Shown piece by piece: positions 26,079-34,494 of a stretch of DNA of 47,022 bases. Location: NCBI GenBank assembly GCA_023663285.1, contig JAMPHT010000021.1, positions 1 to 47,022 on the forward strand. The letters run 5' to 3'. A model generated the notes under the pieces. That model had not been told where the DNA came from and searched no databases. It saw only the letters and a list, made by a program, of their open reading frames with translations. The stretch's first letter is position 1; each line of letters starts with the position of its first letter. The translations under genes and the position numbers were made by a program. This DNA comes from Bacillota bacterium. Its GTDB lineage: Bacteria; Bacillota; Clostridia; Lachnospirales; Lachnospiraceae.

Positions 26079-27173
26079 ATGAAGATCATTACAGAGTCCA
26101 CACCGGCGGCGGACGGCTTTCGTATGCCTGCAGAGTATGAACCCCATCAGGGCTGCATCATGATATTCCCGGAGCGCCCGGATTCCTGGCAGTACGGCGG
26201 ATATGCCGCCCGCAGGGCTTTCGGACAGGTGGCGGAGGCTATCGCCCGATCCGAGAAGGTGACGGTATGTGCAAGCGAGGCTCAGTATGACAATGCAAGG
26301 GCCATGCTGCCGGAGCAGATCCGGGTGGTGGAGATGAGCAGCAATGACGCCTGGGCCAGAGACTACGGGCCTACCTTTGTCAAAAATAAACAGGGGGAGA
26401 TCCGCGGCGTCGACTGGGGCTTTAACGCCTGGGGCGGCCTTGCGGACGGGCTTTATTTTCCCTGGGACAAGGATAACAGGATGGCCCGGAAGCTTTGCGA
26501 TCTGCTGGAAAAGGATGTGTACCATAAGCGGGATTTCATTCTGGAGGGAGGCTCTATCCATGTGGACGGAGAAGGCACAGGTCTGGTGACGGAGAGCTGC
26601 CTGCTGAGCAAGGGGCGGAATCCTGACCTGACCAGAGGAGAAATTGAGGCTGCGCTGAAGGAATATCTGGGTCTGTCCACAGTGCTGTGGCTGCCCTGTG
26701 GAATCTATCTGGATGAAACAAACGAACACGTGGATAATATCTGCGCCTTTACAGCGCCTGGGGAGGTGGTGCTGGCCTGGACGGAGGACAGGAACGACCC
26801 CCAGTATGCCATGTCAAAGGCGTGCCTGGATTATCTTGAGCAGGCTGTGGATGCCGGAGGCAGGCATATCAAGGTCCATAAGCTGCCCCTGCCAGGGCCA
26901 ATAGTGATGACTGAGGAGGAGTGCCTTGGACTGGACGAGTGCTGGGATGAGCCCACCCGCAGACCGGGGGAGAGGCTGGCGGCTTCTTATGTGAATTTCT
27001 ATATTTCCAACGGGAATATTATTATGCCGGGCTTCCACGACCCGGCGGATAAAGAGGCAGGTAAGATACTGCAGGAGCTGTTTCCGGAGAGGGAGGTAGT
27101 ACAGATCTACGCCAGAGACATTTTGATCGGCGGCGGAAATATCCACTGCATTACGCAGCAGATACCGAAATAA
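26079..27173 (+). CDS. aguA: Agmatine deiminase
   Basis: Hydrolyses agmatine to N-carbamoylputrescine and ammonia. The 364-residue protein is of normal family length. It has the opening MPAEYEPHQGCIMIFPERPD, then SNDAWARDYGPTFV. The guanidine-modifying fold residues are in FILEGGSIHVDGEG and NEHVDNICAF. The catalytic cysteine is Cys357 in GGGNIHCITQQIPK. The start at 26079 lies just after AGAGGAAACC; upstream in-frame codons run through AT-rich non-conserved sequence. The 207-base gap after nspC contains TATAAA (25991-25996) with a weak -35 about 17-18 bases earlier, so aguA-aguB may have their own promoter. Confidence 0.96.
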   Translation: MKIITESTPAADGFRMPAEYEPHQGCIMIFPERPDSWQYGGYAARRAFGQVAEAIARSEKVTVCASEAQYDNARAMLPEQIRVVEMSSNDAWARDYGPTFVKNKQGEIRGVDWGFNAWGGLADGLYFPWDKDNRMARKLCDLLEKDVYHKRDFILEGGSIHVDGEGTGLVTESCLLSKGRNPDLTRGEIEAALKEYLGLSTVLWLPCGIYLDETNEHVDNICAFTAPGEVVLAWTEDRNDPQYAMSKACLDYLEQAVDAGGRHIKVHKLPLPGPIVMTEEECLGLDECWDEPTRRPGERLAASYVNFYISNGNIIMPGFHDPADKEAGKILQELFPEREVVQIYARDILIGGGNIHCITQQIPK

Positions 27174-27185
27174 GGGGGTATAAGC

Positions 27186-28067
27186 ATGAAAAATGTGACT
27201 GTGGCGGCGGTGCAGATGTACTGTGACCGCTCTGTGGAAGAAAATATAGAGGCGGCGGAAGCCCACGTCCGCCGGGCAGCCGATAAGGGGGCGCAGATCG
27301 TTCTCCTGCCGGAGCTGTTCGAGACAAGGTATTTTTGTCAGGAGAGAAATTATGACTTTTACCGGTTGGCGAAGCCCCTGGAGGAAAATCCGGCAGTGCA
27401 GCGTTTTCAAAAGCTTGCGGGGGAGTTAAAGGTGGTTCTGCCTGTCAGCTTTTTTGAGAGGGACGGCAATGTGACCTATAATTCCGTGGCTGTCATTGAC
27501 GTGGACGGCAGGGTCCTGGGGGTCTACCGCAAGACCCATATCCCAGACGACCATTTTTATCAGGAAAAGTTTTATTTTACGCCCGGAGACACCGGCTTTC
27601 GGGTGTGGGATACGGCTTACGGGAGGATAGGTGTGGGGATCTGCTGGGATCAATGGTTTCCGGAAACGGCAAGGTGCATGGCGCTCATGGGTGCGCAGCT
27701 TTTGTTTTACCCCACCGCGATCGGATCCGAGCCTATCATAGAGTGCGACAGTATGCCTCACTGGCGGCGCTGTATGCAGGGACACGCGGCGGCGAATGTA
27801 GTGCCGGTGATTGCTGCAAACCGCATCGGAGAGGAAAAGGTAACTCCCACAAAGGACAACAATAACCAGTCCTCGTCTCTGGTATTCTACGGTTCCTCCT
27901 TTATCACCGACGAGACAGGGGAGGTGCTGGAGGACGCAGGACGCAGGGACGAAGCGATAATTTTACACACCTTTGACCTGGACGCCGTGGAGGAAATGCG
28001 GTTCAGCTGGGGGCTGTTCCGGGACAGACGGCCGGAAATGTACGGGGAGATCTGTGGGAAGAAGTAG
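27186..28067 (+). CDS. aguB: N-carbamoylputrescine amidase
   Basis: Hydrolyses N-carbamoylputrescine to putrescine, carbon dioxide and ammonia, completing the agmatine route. The 293-residue nitrilase-family protein has the catalytic triad Glu43 in LPELFETRYF, Lys116 in YRKTHIPDD and Cys153 in GICWDQWFPE. DDHFYQEKFYF and a block with PTKDNNNQSSSLVFYGSSF near the end support the AguB subfamily. It is 12 bases after aguA with ribosome binding site GGGGG, so the two are cotranscribed. A strong terminator begins directly after its stop codon. Confidence 0.96.
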   Translation: MKNVTVAAVQMYCDRSVEENIEAAEAHVRRAADKGAQIVLLPELFETRYFCQERNYDFYRLAKPLEENPAVQRFQKLAGELKVVLPVSFFERDGNVTYNSVAVIDVDGRVLGVYRKTHIPDDHFYQEKFYFTPGDTGFRVWDTAYGRIGVGICWDQWFPETARCMALMGAQLLFYPTAIGSEPIIECDSMPHWRRCMQGHAAANVVPVIAANRIGEEKVTPTKDNNNQSSSLVFYGSSFITDETGEVLEDAGRRDEAIILHTFDLDAVEEMRFSWGLFRDRRPEMYGEICGKK

Positions 28068-28095
28068 AAAAAGCAGGCATTCAGCCTGCTTTTTT
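28068..28095. terminator. Intrinsic terminator after aguB
   Basis: AAAAAGCAGGC (28068-28078) pairs with GCCTGCTTTTT across a five-base loop and ends in six T. The A-run on the other side would also let it stop the converging PIN-toxin transcript. Confidence 0.93.
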
Positions 28096-28100
28096 GAAAT

Positions 28101-28511
28101 TTATAAGAGACGTAAAAATTCAGCCGGTTCAAGTACTTTTACTCGTGCGTTTTTGAAGTCATCAGGATTTCGGGTTACAATATAATCTGCCAGTTCTTCC
28201 ACTGCGCATTCCTCCTGCAGGCAGTCCTCAAAATCTGAAAATTTACTATTGTCCAATGCAGCCAATATTTTTTTGGCATTCAAATCAGAGATACGAAATA
28301 TGGAACATAAATTTTTCAATAAACTTCGTCTTTCATTCTGGCTGAAATTTTTTCTGAGAATGTAAAACAAATTCGGAATACTATGAGCGGCTATGATACC
28401 GACAACTTCTCGTTTTGCACATTTTTCCAATACCTTTTCCCCATATCCAGCATGAGGTTCCCGATTGGCAATGACATCTATAAGGATATTTGTGTCAACC
28501 AATATTACCAT
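28101..28511 (-). CDS. PIN-domain toxin (VapC-like)
   Basis: A 136-residue predicted ribonuclease toxin. The PIN fold shows the first catalytic aspartate Asp6 in VILVDTNILIDVIANREPH. Further acidic residues occur in FSDFEDCLQEECA (Asp93, Asp96), and ADYIVTRNPDDF follows. The start at 28511 follows GGGAAG and coincides with the first residue of the fold. It overlaps the end of the upstream gene by 17 bases, the usual arrangement of antitoxin followed by toxin. The module is more AT-rich than the neighbouring genes, which suggests separate acquisition. RNA target unknown. Confidence 0.88.
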   Translation of the reverse strand: MVILVDTNILIDVIANREPHAGYGEKVLEKCAKREVVGIIAAHSIPNLFYILRKNFSQNERRSLLKNLCSIFRISDLNAKKILAALDNSKFSDFEDCLQEECAVEELADYIVTRNPDDFKNARVKVLEPAEFLRLL

Positions 28512-28737
28512 AGCGTTCTTCCCTTGCCGCTGCCAGTTCTCTGTCTGCATCAAAGTCCTCCGGCAGTTTTCCCTTATATTTTAGTATATTCTGCAATGCC
28601 GCCATTGCCTGTTCTCGGTCGCTATCTTTGTTTGCCGCCATTTCTTCCAGATTCTTAAGGATATTAATTACATAAAGCATATTATCGTCCGGTATACGCT
28701 GAATCAATTCAACGGCTCGTTCTTTGATTCGTGTCAT
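28495..28737 (-). CDS. Putative antitoxin of the PIN-domain toxin
   Basis: An 80-residue protein that starts MTRIKERAVELIQRIPDDNM, is largely helical and acidic-basic mixed, and ends EERYGNIG. That C-terminal pattern is common in clostridial antitoxins that precede PIN toxins. I do not recognise a named DNA-binding fold. The role is assigned from position: it directly precedes and overlaps the PIN gene. The start at 28737 has AAAGGAT upstream. It would neutralise the toxin and probably repress the pair. Confidence 0.7.
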   Translation of the reverse strand: MTRIKERAVELIQRIPDDNMLYVINILKNLEEMAANKDSDREQAMAALQNILKYKGKLPEDFDADRELAAAREERYGNIG

Positions 28738-28841
28738 TTGGTCACATCCTTTTTCTTTTATCATACTGTAAGCATTTGCGTATTTCAATAAATTATTTCT
28801 TAAATTGGCAAATACACATATGTTTTTCCAGTCCGTCCGCT

Positions 28842-30662
28842 TTACCTGATATTCAACACAAATTCCCTTTCCGTCATAGTCAGCCGTATGCGGTACAGAT
28901 CATGGTCCCAGGCGGCCTGCAGGCGGGGATCTGTGATGGGCAGGGTGTCTATGGCCAGGAGTCGGGCACCCTGAAATTCCAGTTCTGCGTCGCCAAGGAT
29001 TATGACAGAATCGTCAGTTTTCGGTTTTTCATAAGTGATAAAGTTCAAGACCACATTGCCGCAGTCGGTAGTATCCCGCAGGGTGACGCATTCTGCTTTT
29101 TTGTCCAGCAGCACCTGCCTCCGGTAGGAGTGTCCGGGTTCAGACAGAGGGTAGGCGTGGATCAGCTCCATGGAGATCTCCGCCCTGCCTTCGTTCAGTT
29201 CACAGGTCACATCCGAAGCGCCATAGCCGCTGCCCTCATGCTGGTCTGTTCCCTCAATGGCAGGCAGATTGTGATAGCCGGACTGCATGGTCCATATCTC
29301 ATAGCGCCTGGCGGAAAAGGTCTTTCCTGTGTAGCTCTCCACGCCGATATCTACAAGCACGGGCCTGCCCTTTTTATACAGGGTCAGACTGCCGGTGTCG
29401 TTGTGATTGTGATTGTCATCATTGTCCCCGGCTTTGACCGCAAGGCAGAAGTCCTTGCTTCTGGCAATGAACAGTCCGATGCTGGGGTAATAAATATCCC
29501 TGTGGACCACAGGGGCGGAGGTGTCGTATGCCATGACCTCACTGTAATAAAAAGCATTCTGCAGGCGGTAGTAGAGGCTGAGACGGTAAGTTTCCTCTTC
29601 ATATATTTCATCCTGGGCCGTCTGGAAATCCTTTGCTGCGAATAGCATCAGGCCGGGCTGCCCGGTACGCTTTCCGAAAAGGTATTCCCGGACGCCGGAC
29701 CGCCCCGGAGAAGGAGAACAGTCTGCGAAATTGAAATAATATTTATCTTCCACATGAACATTTTCTATGTAGGCGGCTATATTTTTCATTTTCTCCCATT
29801 GATACAAATGTGCAAAAGCGCCTTCCGTCACCCGGTTCATTAAATCCGCCGCCCCGTCCAGACACAGTCCTGCCCGGCGGAAATAGAGGGCGCCTTCGTC
29901 GCAGCAGCCGTCCGTTCCGTAATCCTTTAAGAAGTGATCGCAGCTTGCGGCGGCCTTTTGCAATACCGCCCTCCGCATATCTGCGCTGCAGTCCGCCAGA
30001 AACGCGGCAATGAGGACATTCTGGGTACACCAGGGCGTCCAGTTGCACATGGGCTCATCTCCCCGTCCCATCCACCAGAAATGCCGGTTCAGGTAGGGTT
30101 CAAAAATGCGCCGGTTCAGCTCCGAGAGGATGCGGGCGGCGATAAAGGGACTGACAGCGTCCAGCTCTGCTTTAAGCAGATAATAAATGCAGGATAACTG
30201 AGCGCCGGTCTCACAGGCAAAAAGATCCAGTACGGGCCGGTCCGCGTCAGGCAGGATCTCCTGGGGGTGATCACGCTCATAGGAATTGTGAGGCGGCAGC
30301 TGCCAGCCGCTTTCCTCACAGAGGAGAAAGACGCCGTCAACGATCCGGTCCAGGAAACGGCCCTCATGCTCCACACACTCCGCCAGCGTCAGGGAGTTCA
30401 GGTCATACCGCCGCTCAAAATAAATATGTTCATAATTTACCCGGTTTCCCGTCCGTTTAAAAGCCATGTAGTCCGTGGCATAAATGGGGGGATACCGATG
30501 GTCCAGACAGGCTTCTCCCTCTGCAATCAGCCGTTTTTTTAGCTCCGGAGACAGCTGTTCATAAGCATTTCTGTCCGCCGCGGCGGGAAAGGGAATAAAG
30601 TCCTGTAGATCTTTGTTTGCAGTTAAGAATGTTTGGGCTGCTTCCTGAAAACGCATTTCCAT
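28842..30662 (-). CDS. Heparinase II/III-like polysaccharide (oligosaccharide) lyase
   Basis: Predicted lyase for uronic-acid-containing glycans. The 606-residue product has a helical N-terminal half with an (alpha/alpha)-toroid-like pattern (WTPWCTQNVLIAAFLADC). The beta C-terminal half carries the heparinase II/III signature around NDDNHNHNDTGSLTLY, followed by GRPVLVDIGVESYTG. No signal peptide is visible from the chosen start, so it should act in the cytoplasm on imported oligosaccharides. The start at 30662 has GAGGAGG 12 bases upstream, a little far; no closer codon fits. It faces away from an ABC sugar importer controlled by the neighbouring two-component system. Heparin-like, alginate-like or other uronates are all possible substrates. 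Confidence 0.82.
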   Translation of the reverse strand: MEMRFQEAAQTFLTANKDLQDFIPFPAAADRNAYEQLSPELKKRLIAEGEACLDHRYPPIYATDYMAFKRTGNRVNYEHIYFERRYDLNSLTLAECVEHEGRFLDRIVDGVFLLCEESGWQLPPHNSYERDHPQEILPDADRPVLDLFACETGAQLSCIYYLLKAELDAVSPFIAARILSELNRRIFEPYLNRHFWWMGRGDEPMCNWTPWCTQNVLIAAFLADCSADMRRAVLQKAAASCDHFLKDYGTDGCCDEGALYFRRAGLCLDGAADLMNRVTEGAFAHLYQWEKMKNIAAYIENVHVEDKYYFNFADCSPSPGRSGVREYLFGKRTGQPGLMLFAAKDFQTAQDEIYEEETYRLSLYYRLQNAFYYSEVMAYDTSAPVVHRDIYYPSIGLFIARSKDFCLAVKAGDNDDNHNHNDTGSLTLYKKGRPVLVDIGVESYTGKTFSARRYEIWTMQSGYHNLPAIEGTDQHEGSGYGASDVTCELNEGRAEISMELIHAYPLSEPGHSYRRQVLLDKKAECVTLRDTTDCGNVVLNFITYEKPKTDDSVIILGDAELEFQGARLLAIDTLPITDPRLQAAWDHDLYRIRLTMTEREFVLNIR

Positions 30663-30830
30663 AGCTGATACCGTTCCTCCTCTTATATATAAGTGTAAAG
30701 TCTCAGCACCCAACAATCGGTTGGGGCTTTCTCTATTCCCGCGAGCAAGCCAAACAGCCATGCTTGCATAGGACATAAAGTCAGCAAGCTGACTTGACTG
30801 AATAGGAAATGTGGTTATGATAGGAATCGT

Positions 30831-32441
30831 TCACGCGCCTGCGGCGCGGTTTGTGTAATCCGAAGGGGAAATACCTTCCAGCTTCTTGAATACCTTGCTG
30901 AAATAAAAGGAGCTTTCAAAGCCCAGCATATCCGCCACCTCGTATACCTTCAGGCTGCCCTCGTCCAGCAGCCGCTTTGCCTCGTTGATCTTACAGGTGT
31001 TGATATATTCGGAGAAGCCCATATCATTGTACTTTCCGAACAGCTGGCTCAAGTAGTTGGGACTGATGCCGAATACGGCCGCGGTCTCATTTAAGGACAG
31101 GCGCTCCGATACATGGCTGTTGATATACTTTTTCACGTTGGTGACGATATGATTCTTGTAGTCCTTGTGGTGATCCTCGAACAACAGGCAAAGCTGCCTT
31201 TCCAGGAATTTCAGCCAGTTTACCACCTGCTCCACGGTAGTTTGTTTGTAGATGGAGCGGTAGCCGTCCGGATTGTCCCGGAAAAAACCGGAAACAATAG
31301 TTTCCCCGTTCTGCAGCAGGGACAGAGAGAGAAACAAAATGTTGCAGGCGGCGTCCAGAGCCTGGAGATAATGGTGGGGGTGGGTCAGAAGCAGCTCGCA
31401 GAGAGCGTCCAGGGTCTGCTGAAGCAGCAGGGCGTCATATTCCTCGAAGGCTTTGGTCAGATCCTCCTTAAACAGGCTGATATTAAAAGCGTTATAGTTG
31501 GACAGACCGGGCAGACAGTCCTCAAAGCAGGTAACGGCACAGCCTTCGGGTCCCGCCTGAAAAGCCTGTCTGGAACACTGGTAGGAGTCGCAGATGGCCA
31601 GAGGCATACCTGCAGGAATGCCGACGCCGCACCGGAAGGACACATTGTAATAGTTGTTCAGGGCCTCCCGGATGCTTTCCAGAATGCCCTTCAGCTCTTC
31701 CGCCCATGTGCCGGGCAGCTCCTCCGGCGCTTCCTCATAGCAGAAGATCAGCGCGAAATGCCGGGTGTCCAGAGTGAGGACATAGCAGAACCGATATTTT
31801 CCGGCCAGATCCTTCAATATCTGTATGGAGGAGGAAAACAGGGAGATCTGTTTTTGAGCAGGCAGCGCGTCCGCCTGTCTGCCGGACATTTCCCCATAGC
31901 AGCAGACATATGTCTTATAATGAAAGTCCAGGCTCAAGTCCTGGCTTTGAAGCGCAAACTGTTCCTCCGATTCAAAAAGATTGTTTAAAAGCCGGATAAA
32001 AAACTTTTCATTAAATAAATAGGTGATCGGATTGGGGGGGGTATTTTTTTCCGCCGCCCGGTCTAAGCGCTCCATGACGCGGTCTATAGCTTCCCGCAGG
32101 GTCTCAGGGGTCAGCTCCAGCTTTACAAGATAGTCGGTGACCTGATAGGTAAGGGCCTCCTTCACCATGTGAAAATCCTCGTAGCTGGTGAGGATGATAA
32201 ACAGGGGTCTGTCGCTGCCGTAGCGCTCTCTGCAGGTGCGGATCAGCTCCAGTCCGCTCATGACGGGCATTTTGATATCCGTGATACACAGGTCAGGGTT
32301 CTGCTCCTCGATCATTTTCAGAGCCGCCTGACCGTTCATGGCAGTGCCGCAAATCTCAATATTTGATTCCGCCCAGTTCAACATGGACTTAAGTCCTGCC
32401 TGGACCAGGGGCTCATCATCTACGATCAGAAGCTTATACAT
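30831..32441 (-). CDS. YesN-type response regulator (REC-AraC)
   Basis: A 536-residue transcription regulator. The N-terminal receiver has the acidic pair Asp8-Asp9 and phospho-acceptor Asp55 in CITDIKMPVMSG. A long middle region of the YesN type follows, then a C-terminal AraC DNA-binding domain (about 430-530) with LNETAAVFGISPNYLSQLF, then VADMLGFESSFYFSKVFKK and GISPSDYT. It overlaps the end of the kinase gene by eight bases, so kinase and regulator are translated together. It most likely activates the divergent sugar ABC transporter operon and perhaps the lyase gene downstream. Confidence 0.95.
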   Translation of the reverse strand: MYKLLIVDDEPLVQAGLKSMLNWAESNIEICGTAMNGQAALKMIEEQNPDLCITDIKMPVMSGLELIRTCRERYGSDRPLFIILTSYEDFHMVKEALTYQVTDYLVKLELTPETLREAIDRVMERLDRAAEKNTPPNPITYLFNEKFFIRLLNNLFESEEQFALQSQDLSLDFHYKTYVCCYGEMSGRQADALPAQKQISLFSSSIQILKDLAGKYRFCYVLTLDTRHFALIFCYEEAPEELPGTWAEELKGILESIREALNNYYNVSFRCGVGIPAGMPLAICDSYQCSRQAFQAGPEGCAVTCFEDCLPGLSNYNAFNISLFKEDLTKAFEEYDALLLQQTLDALCELLLTHPHHYLQALDAACNILFLSLSLLQNGETIVSGFFRDNPDGYRSIYKQTTVEQVVNWLKFLERQLCLLFEDHHKDYKNHIVTNVKKYINSHVSERLSLNETAAVFGISPNYLSQLFGKYNDMGFSEYINTCKINEAKRLLDEGSLKVYEVADMLGFESSFYFSKVFKKLEGISPSDYTNRAAGA

Positions 32442-34257
32442 GGATGGTTTCCTCCGCTTTGTGGCAGGGAATCAGTATGGACATGGTGGTGAACCGGCCT
32501 TTCTCGCTCTTCACCGTAATGCCGTACTGTTCTCCGAATTCATATTGCAGCCGTTTCTGCACATTGCTCACGCCGATCTCCCGGAAAAAGTCGGCGCTGC
32601 TGTCGCTGTTGGACGCAAGGATCTGCTCCGCCTTTTCCTTTGACATTCCCACGCCGTCGTCCGTCACGTCGATGCGGACGTCGGGGGGAGCGTCTTTATC
32701 TGTACTGTATTCATAATATAAGTGTATTTCGATATGTCCTGAGCCCTTGGGCTCGATGCCGTGAAAAATGGCATTTTCCACCAGGGGCTGCAGGGTAAAT
32801 TTGATGATCGGTACATCAAAGATCTCATCCTCATCTGTATGAATGTCCAGGGTGATGGTGCCGCCGTAGCGGTAGCGCTGTATGGTGAAGTAATCCCGGA
32901 GCAGGGACAGCTCCTCCCGGACGGGCACCAGCAGGCTGGTCCCCTTGGAAAGGCTTTTTAAGAGCTTCGCAAGGGCGGTAGTCATCTCGGAAATGCCGTC
33001 GGCCCCCTGTATGGTGGCCATCCATTTGATGGAATTCAGGGTATTGTACAGAAAGTGGGGATTGATCTGGCTCTGCAGCATCTTGTACTCCAGATCCTTC
33101 TTCTGCTTCTCGTCCTCCAGCCGCCTGTTCATCAGCAGGTACACATTTTCAGACAGATCGTTGATGCCTCTTCCGATGTCGCCCAGCTCATGCTCCCATT
33201 CAATGGAAGGATCCCTTGTAAAATCACCCTCCGATACCCGCCGCATCTTATCCCGGATCCTGGTGACGGGCAGGCTGATCATCCGGTTCAGCATAGTCAT
33301 CAGCAGCGCGCCGATGCCCAGGATACCAAGCAGGGTGCCCGCCAGGAGGAACAGAAGGATCCGCTGCTGGCTCTGCAGCTCTGTGCGGGAAATGATCTGG
33401 GTGATATAACAGTCCGGCATATTTAAGTGTGCAGTCACTGCGAAATGTGATCTGCCTCCGCTGTCCCTGACCTTGCTTACCTGCATACCCTCTATGGCGG
33501 CGGAATCGGAAAAATCCTTTACGATCTCCCAGGTCGTTTCCGTTTCCGTCAGCCCGCCATCGCCGTACAGGTAGCTGTGTTCGCCGATGGTGAGGATCAC
33601 AGGACTGTCCTCCACGGCGCCGTAGCGCTGTAAGGCGTCGGTAAAAAGGTCGGAAGAAATCTCGATAAAGAGAAATCCTCCCTGAATGGAATTGAACTTG
33701 TAGGTGATGGGCCTGATTATGGGAAGCACATCTTTTCCCTTCCGGTAAAAGGGATCCTTGATAAAGCCGGTGGAAAAATCATATCCGCGGCTGTTTAAAA
33801 GCGTTTCGTAAAAGGAAAGCTCAGGCACCTCATCCGCCAGATCGGAAGTGGAGGAGTAGGAAGCGCTGACGATCTGCAGAAAATGTTCCCTGGTAATGAC
33901 AGCCAGCCGTATCATGTATTCGCCGGAGGGGTTATTGTTATATTCCTCCGTCATGCGGTCGTGGGTGGCTACAGCCAGGGCCGTTTCGGAATCGGGGCCG
34001 CTGTTGATATAGGCGGCTATATCGGAATTGGTCTGGCAGAAGCGGACCATCCGGTAAATGTCATTTATGTTCCCGTCCATGGTATCGGACAGCAGCCGGA
34101 GATTGGTCTCCGTGGACTGGATCAGGCTGTGCTGCAGATAATTCTGAAACAGGTAGTAGCTGACAAAGCTGATCAGCACACACATACCCAGCAGGCAGGA
34201 GACGGTGATGACAAGTATTTTCTTTTGAATTCTGCCGGGACTGTGGAATATTCTCAT
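32434..34257 (-). CDS. YesM-type sensor histidine kinase
   Basis: A 607-residue membrane kinase. Membrane segments lie at about 12-37 and 299-324, enclosing a Cache-like extracellular sensor domain of some 260 residues. A HAMP segment follows, then the His_kinase domain with phospho-acceptor His401 in QSQINPHFLYNTLNSIKWMA. The ATPase domain has PIIKFTLQPLVENAIFHG and DDGVGM. The start at 34257 has AGGAG upstream and places the first membrane segment correctly; the longer open frame upstream is non-coding. It pairs with the YesN-type regulator. It probably senses an extracellular oligosaccharide or its binding protein. Confidence 0.95.
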   Translation of the reverse strand: MRIFHSPGRIQKKILVITVSCLLGMCVLISFVSYYLFQNYLQHSLIQSTETNLRLLSDTMDGNINDIYRMVRFCQTNSDIAAYINSGPDSETALAVATHDRMTEEYNNNPSGEYMIRLAVITREHFLQIVSASYSSTSDLADEVPELSFYETLLNSRGYDFSTGFIKDPFYRKGKDVLPIIRPITYKFNSIQGGFLFIEISSDLFTDALQRYGAVEDSPVILTIGEHSYLYGDGGLTETETTWEIVKDFSDSAAIEGMQVSKVRDSGGRSHFAVTAHLNMPDCYITQIISRTELQSQQRILLFLLAGTLLGILGIGALLMTMLNRMISLPVTRIRDKMRRVSEGDFTRDPSIEWEHELGDIGRGINDLSENVYLLMNRRLEDEKQKKDLEYKMLQSQINPHFLYNTLNSIKWMATIQGADGISEMTTALAKLLKSLSKGTSLLVPVREELSLLRDYFTIQRYRYGGTITLDIHTDEDEIFDVPIIKFTLQPLVENAIFHGIEPKGSGHIEIHLYYEYSTDKDAPPDVRIDVTDDGVGMSKEKAEQILASNSDSSADFFREIGVSNVQKRLQYEFGEQYGITVKSEKGRFTTMSILIPCHKAEETIHV

Positions 34258-34343
34258 GGTTGGGACTCCTATGTACCCATTATAGCATAAATAATTGCAT
34301 AAATCTAAAGAAATTACATTCAAAATAAAAAAAGTATATGTTT

Positions 34344-34357
34344 TGGAAGCGCTTACA
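34344..34357. promoter_or_regulatory. Catabolite-responsive element (cre-like) site
   Basis: TGGAAGCGCTTACA matches the CcpA consensus TGWAANCGNTNWCA at all positions but the third. It lies in the divergent region between the two-component genes and the sugar-binding protein gene, about 140 bases before the latter start. It could also bind another LacI-family protein, but none is encoded nearby. Confidence 0.65.
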
Positions 34358-34494
34358 GAAAAAAGGCTGAAATTGTGAATAAATTTTAAATAGAATATTA
34401 ATTTTTTCCATGTCATCCTTTTCTGTTTTTTCCTATACTTACAGCATAGTAAGAGAAGAAAGCCCCGACGGGGCAATAACAAGGAGGGTGTACT

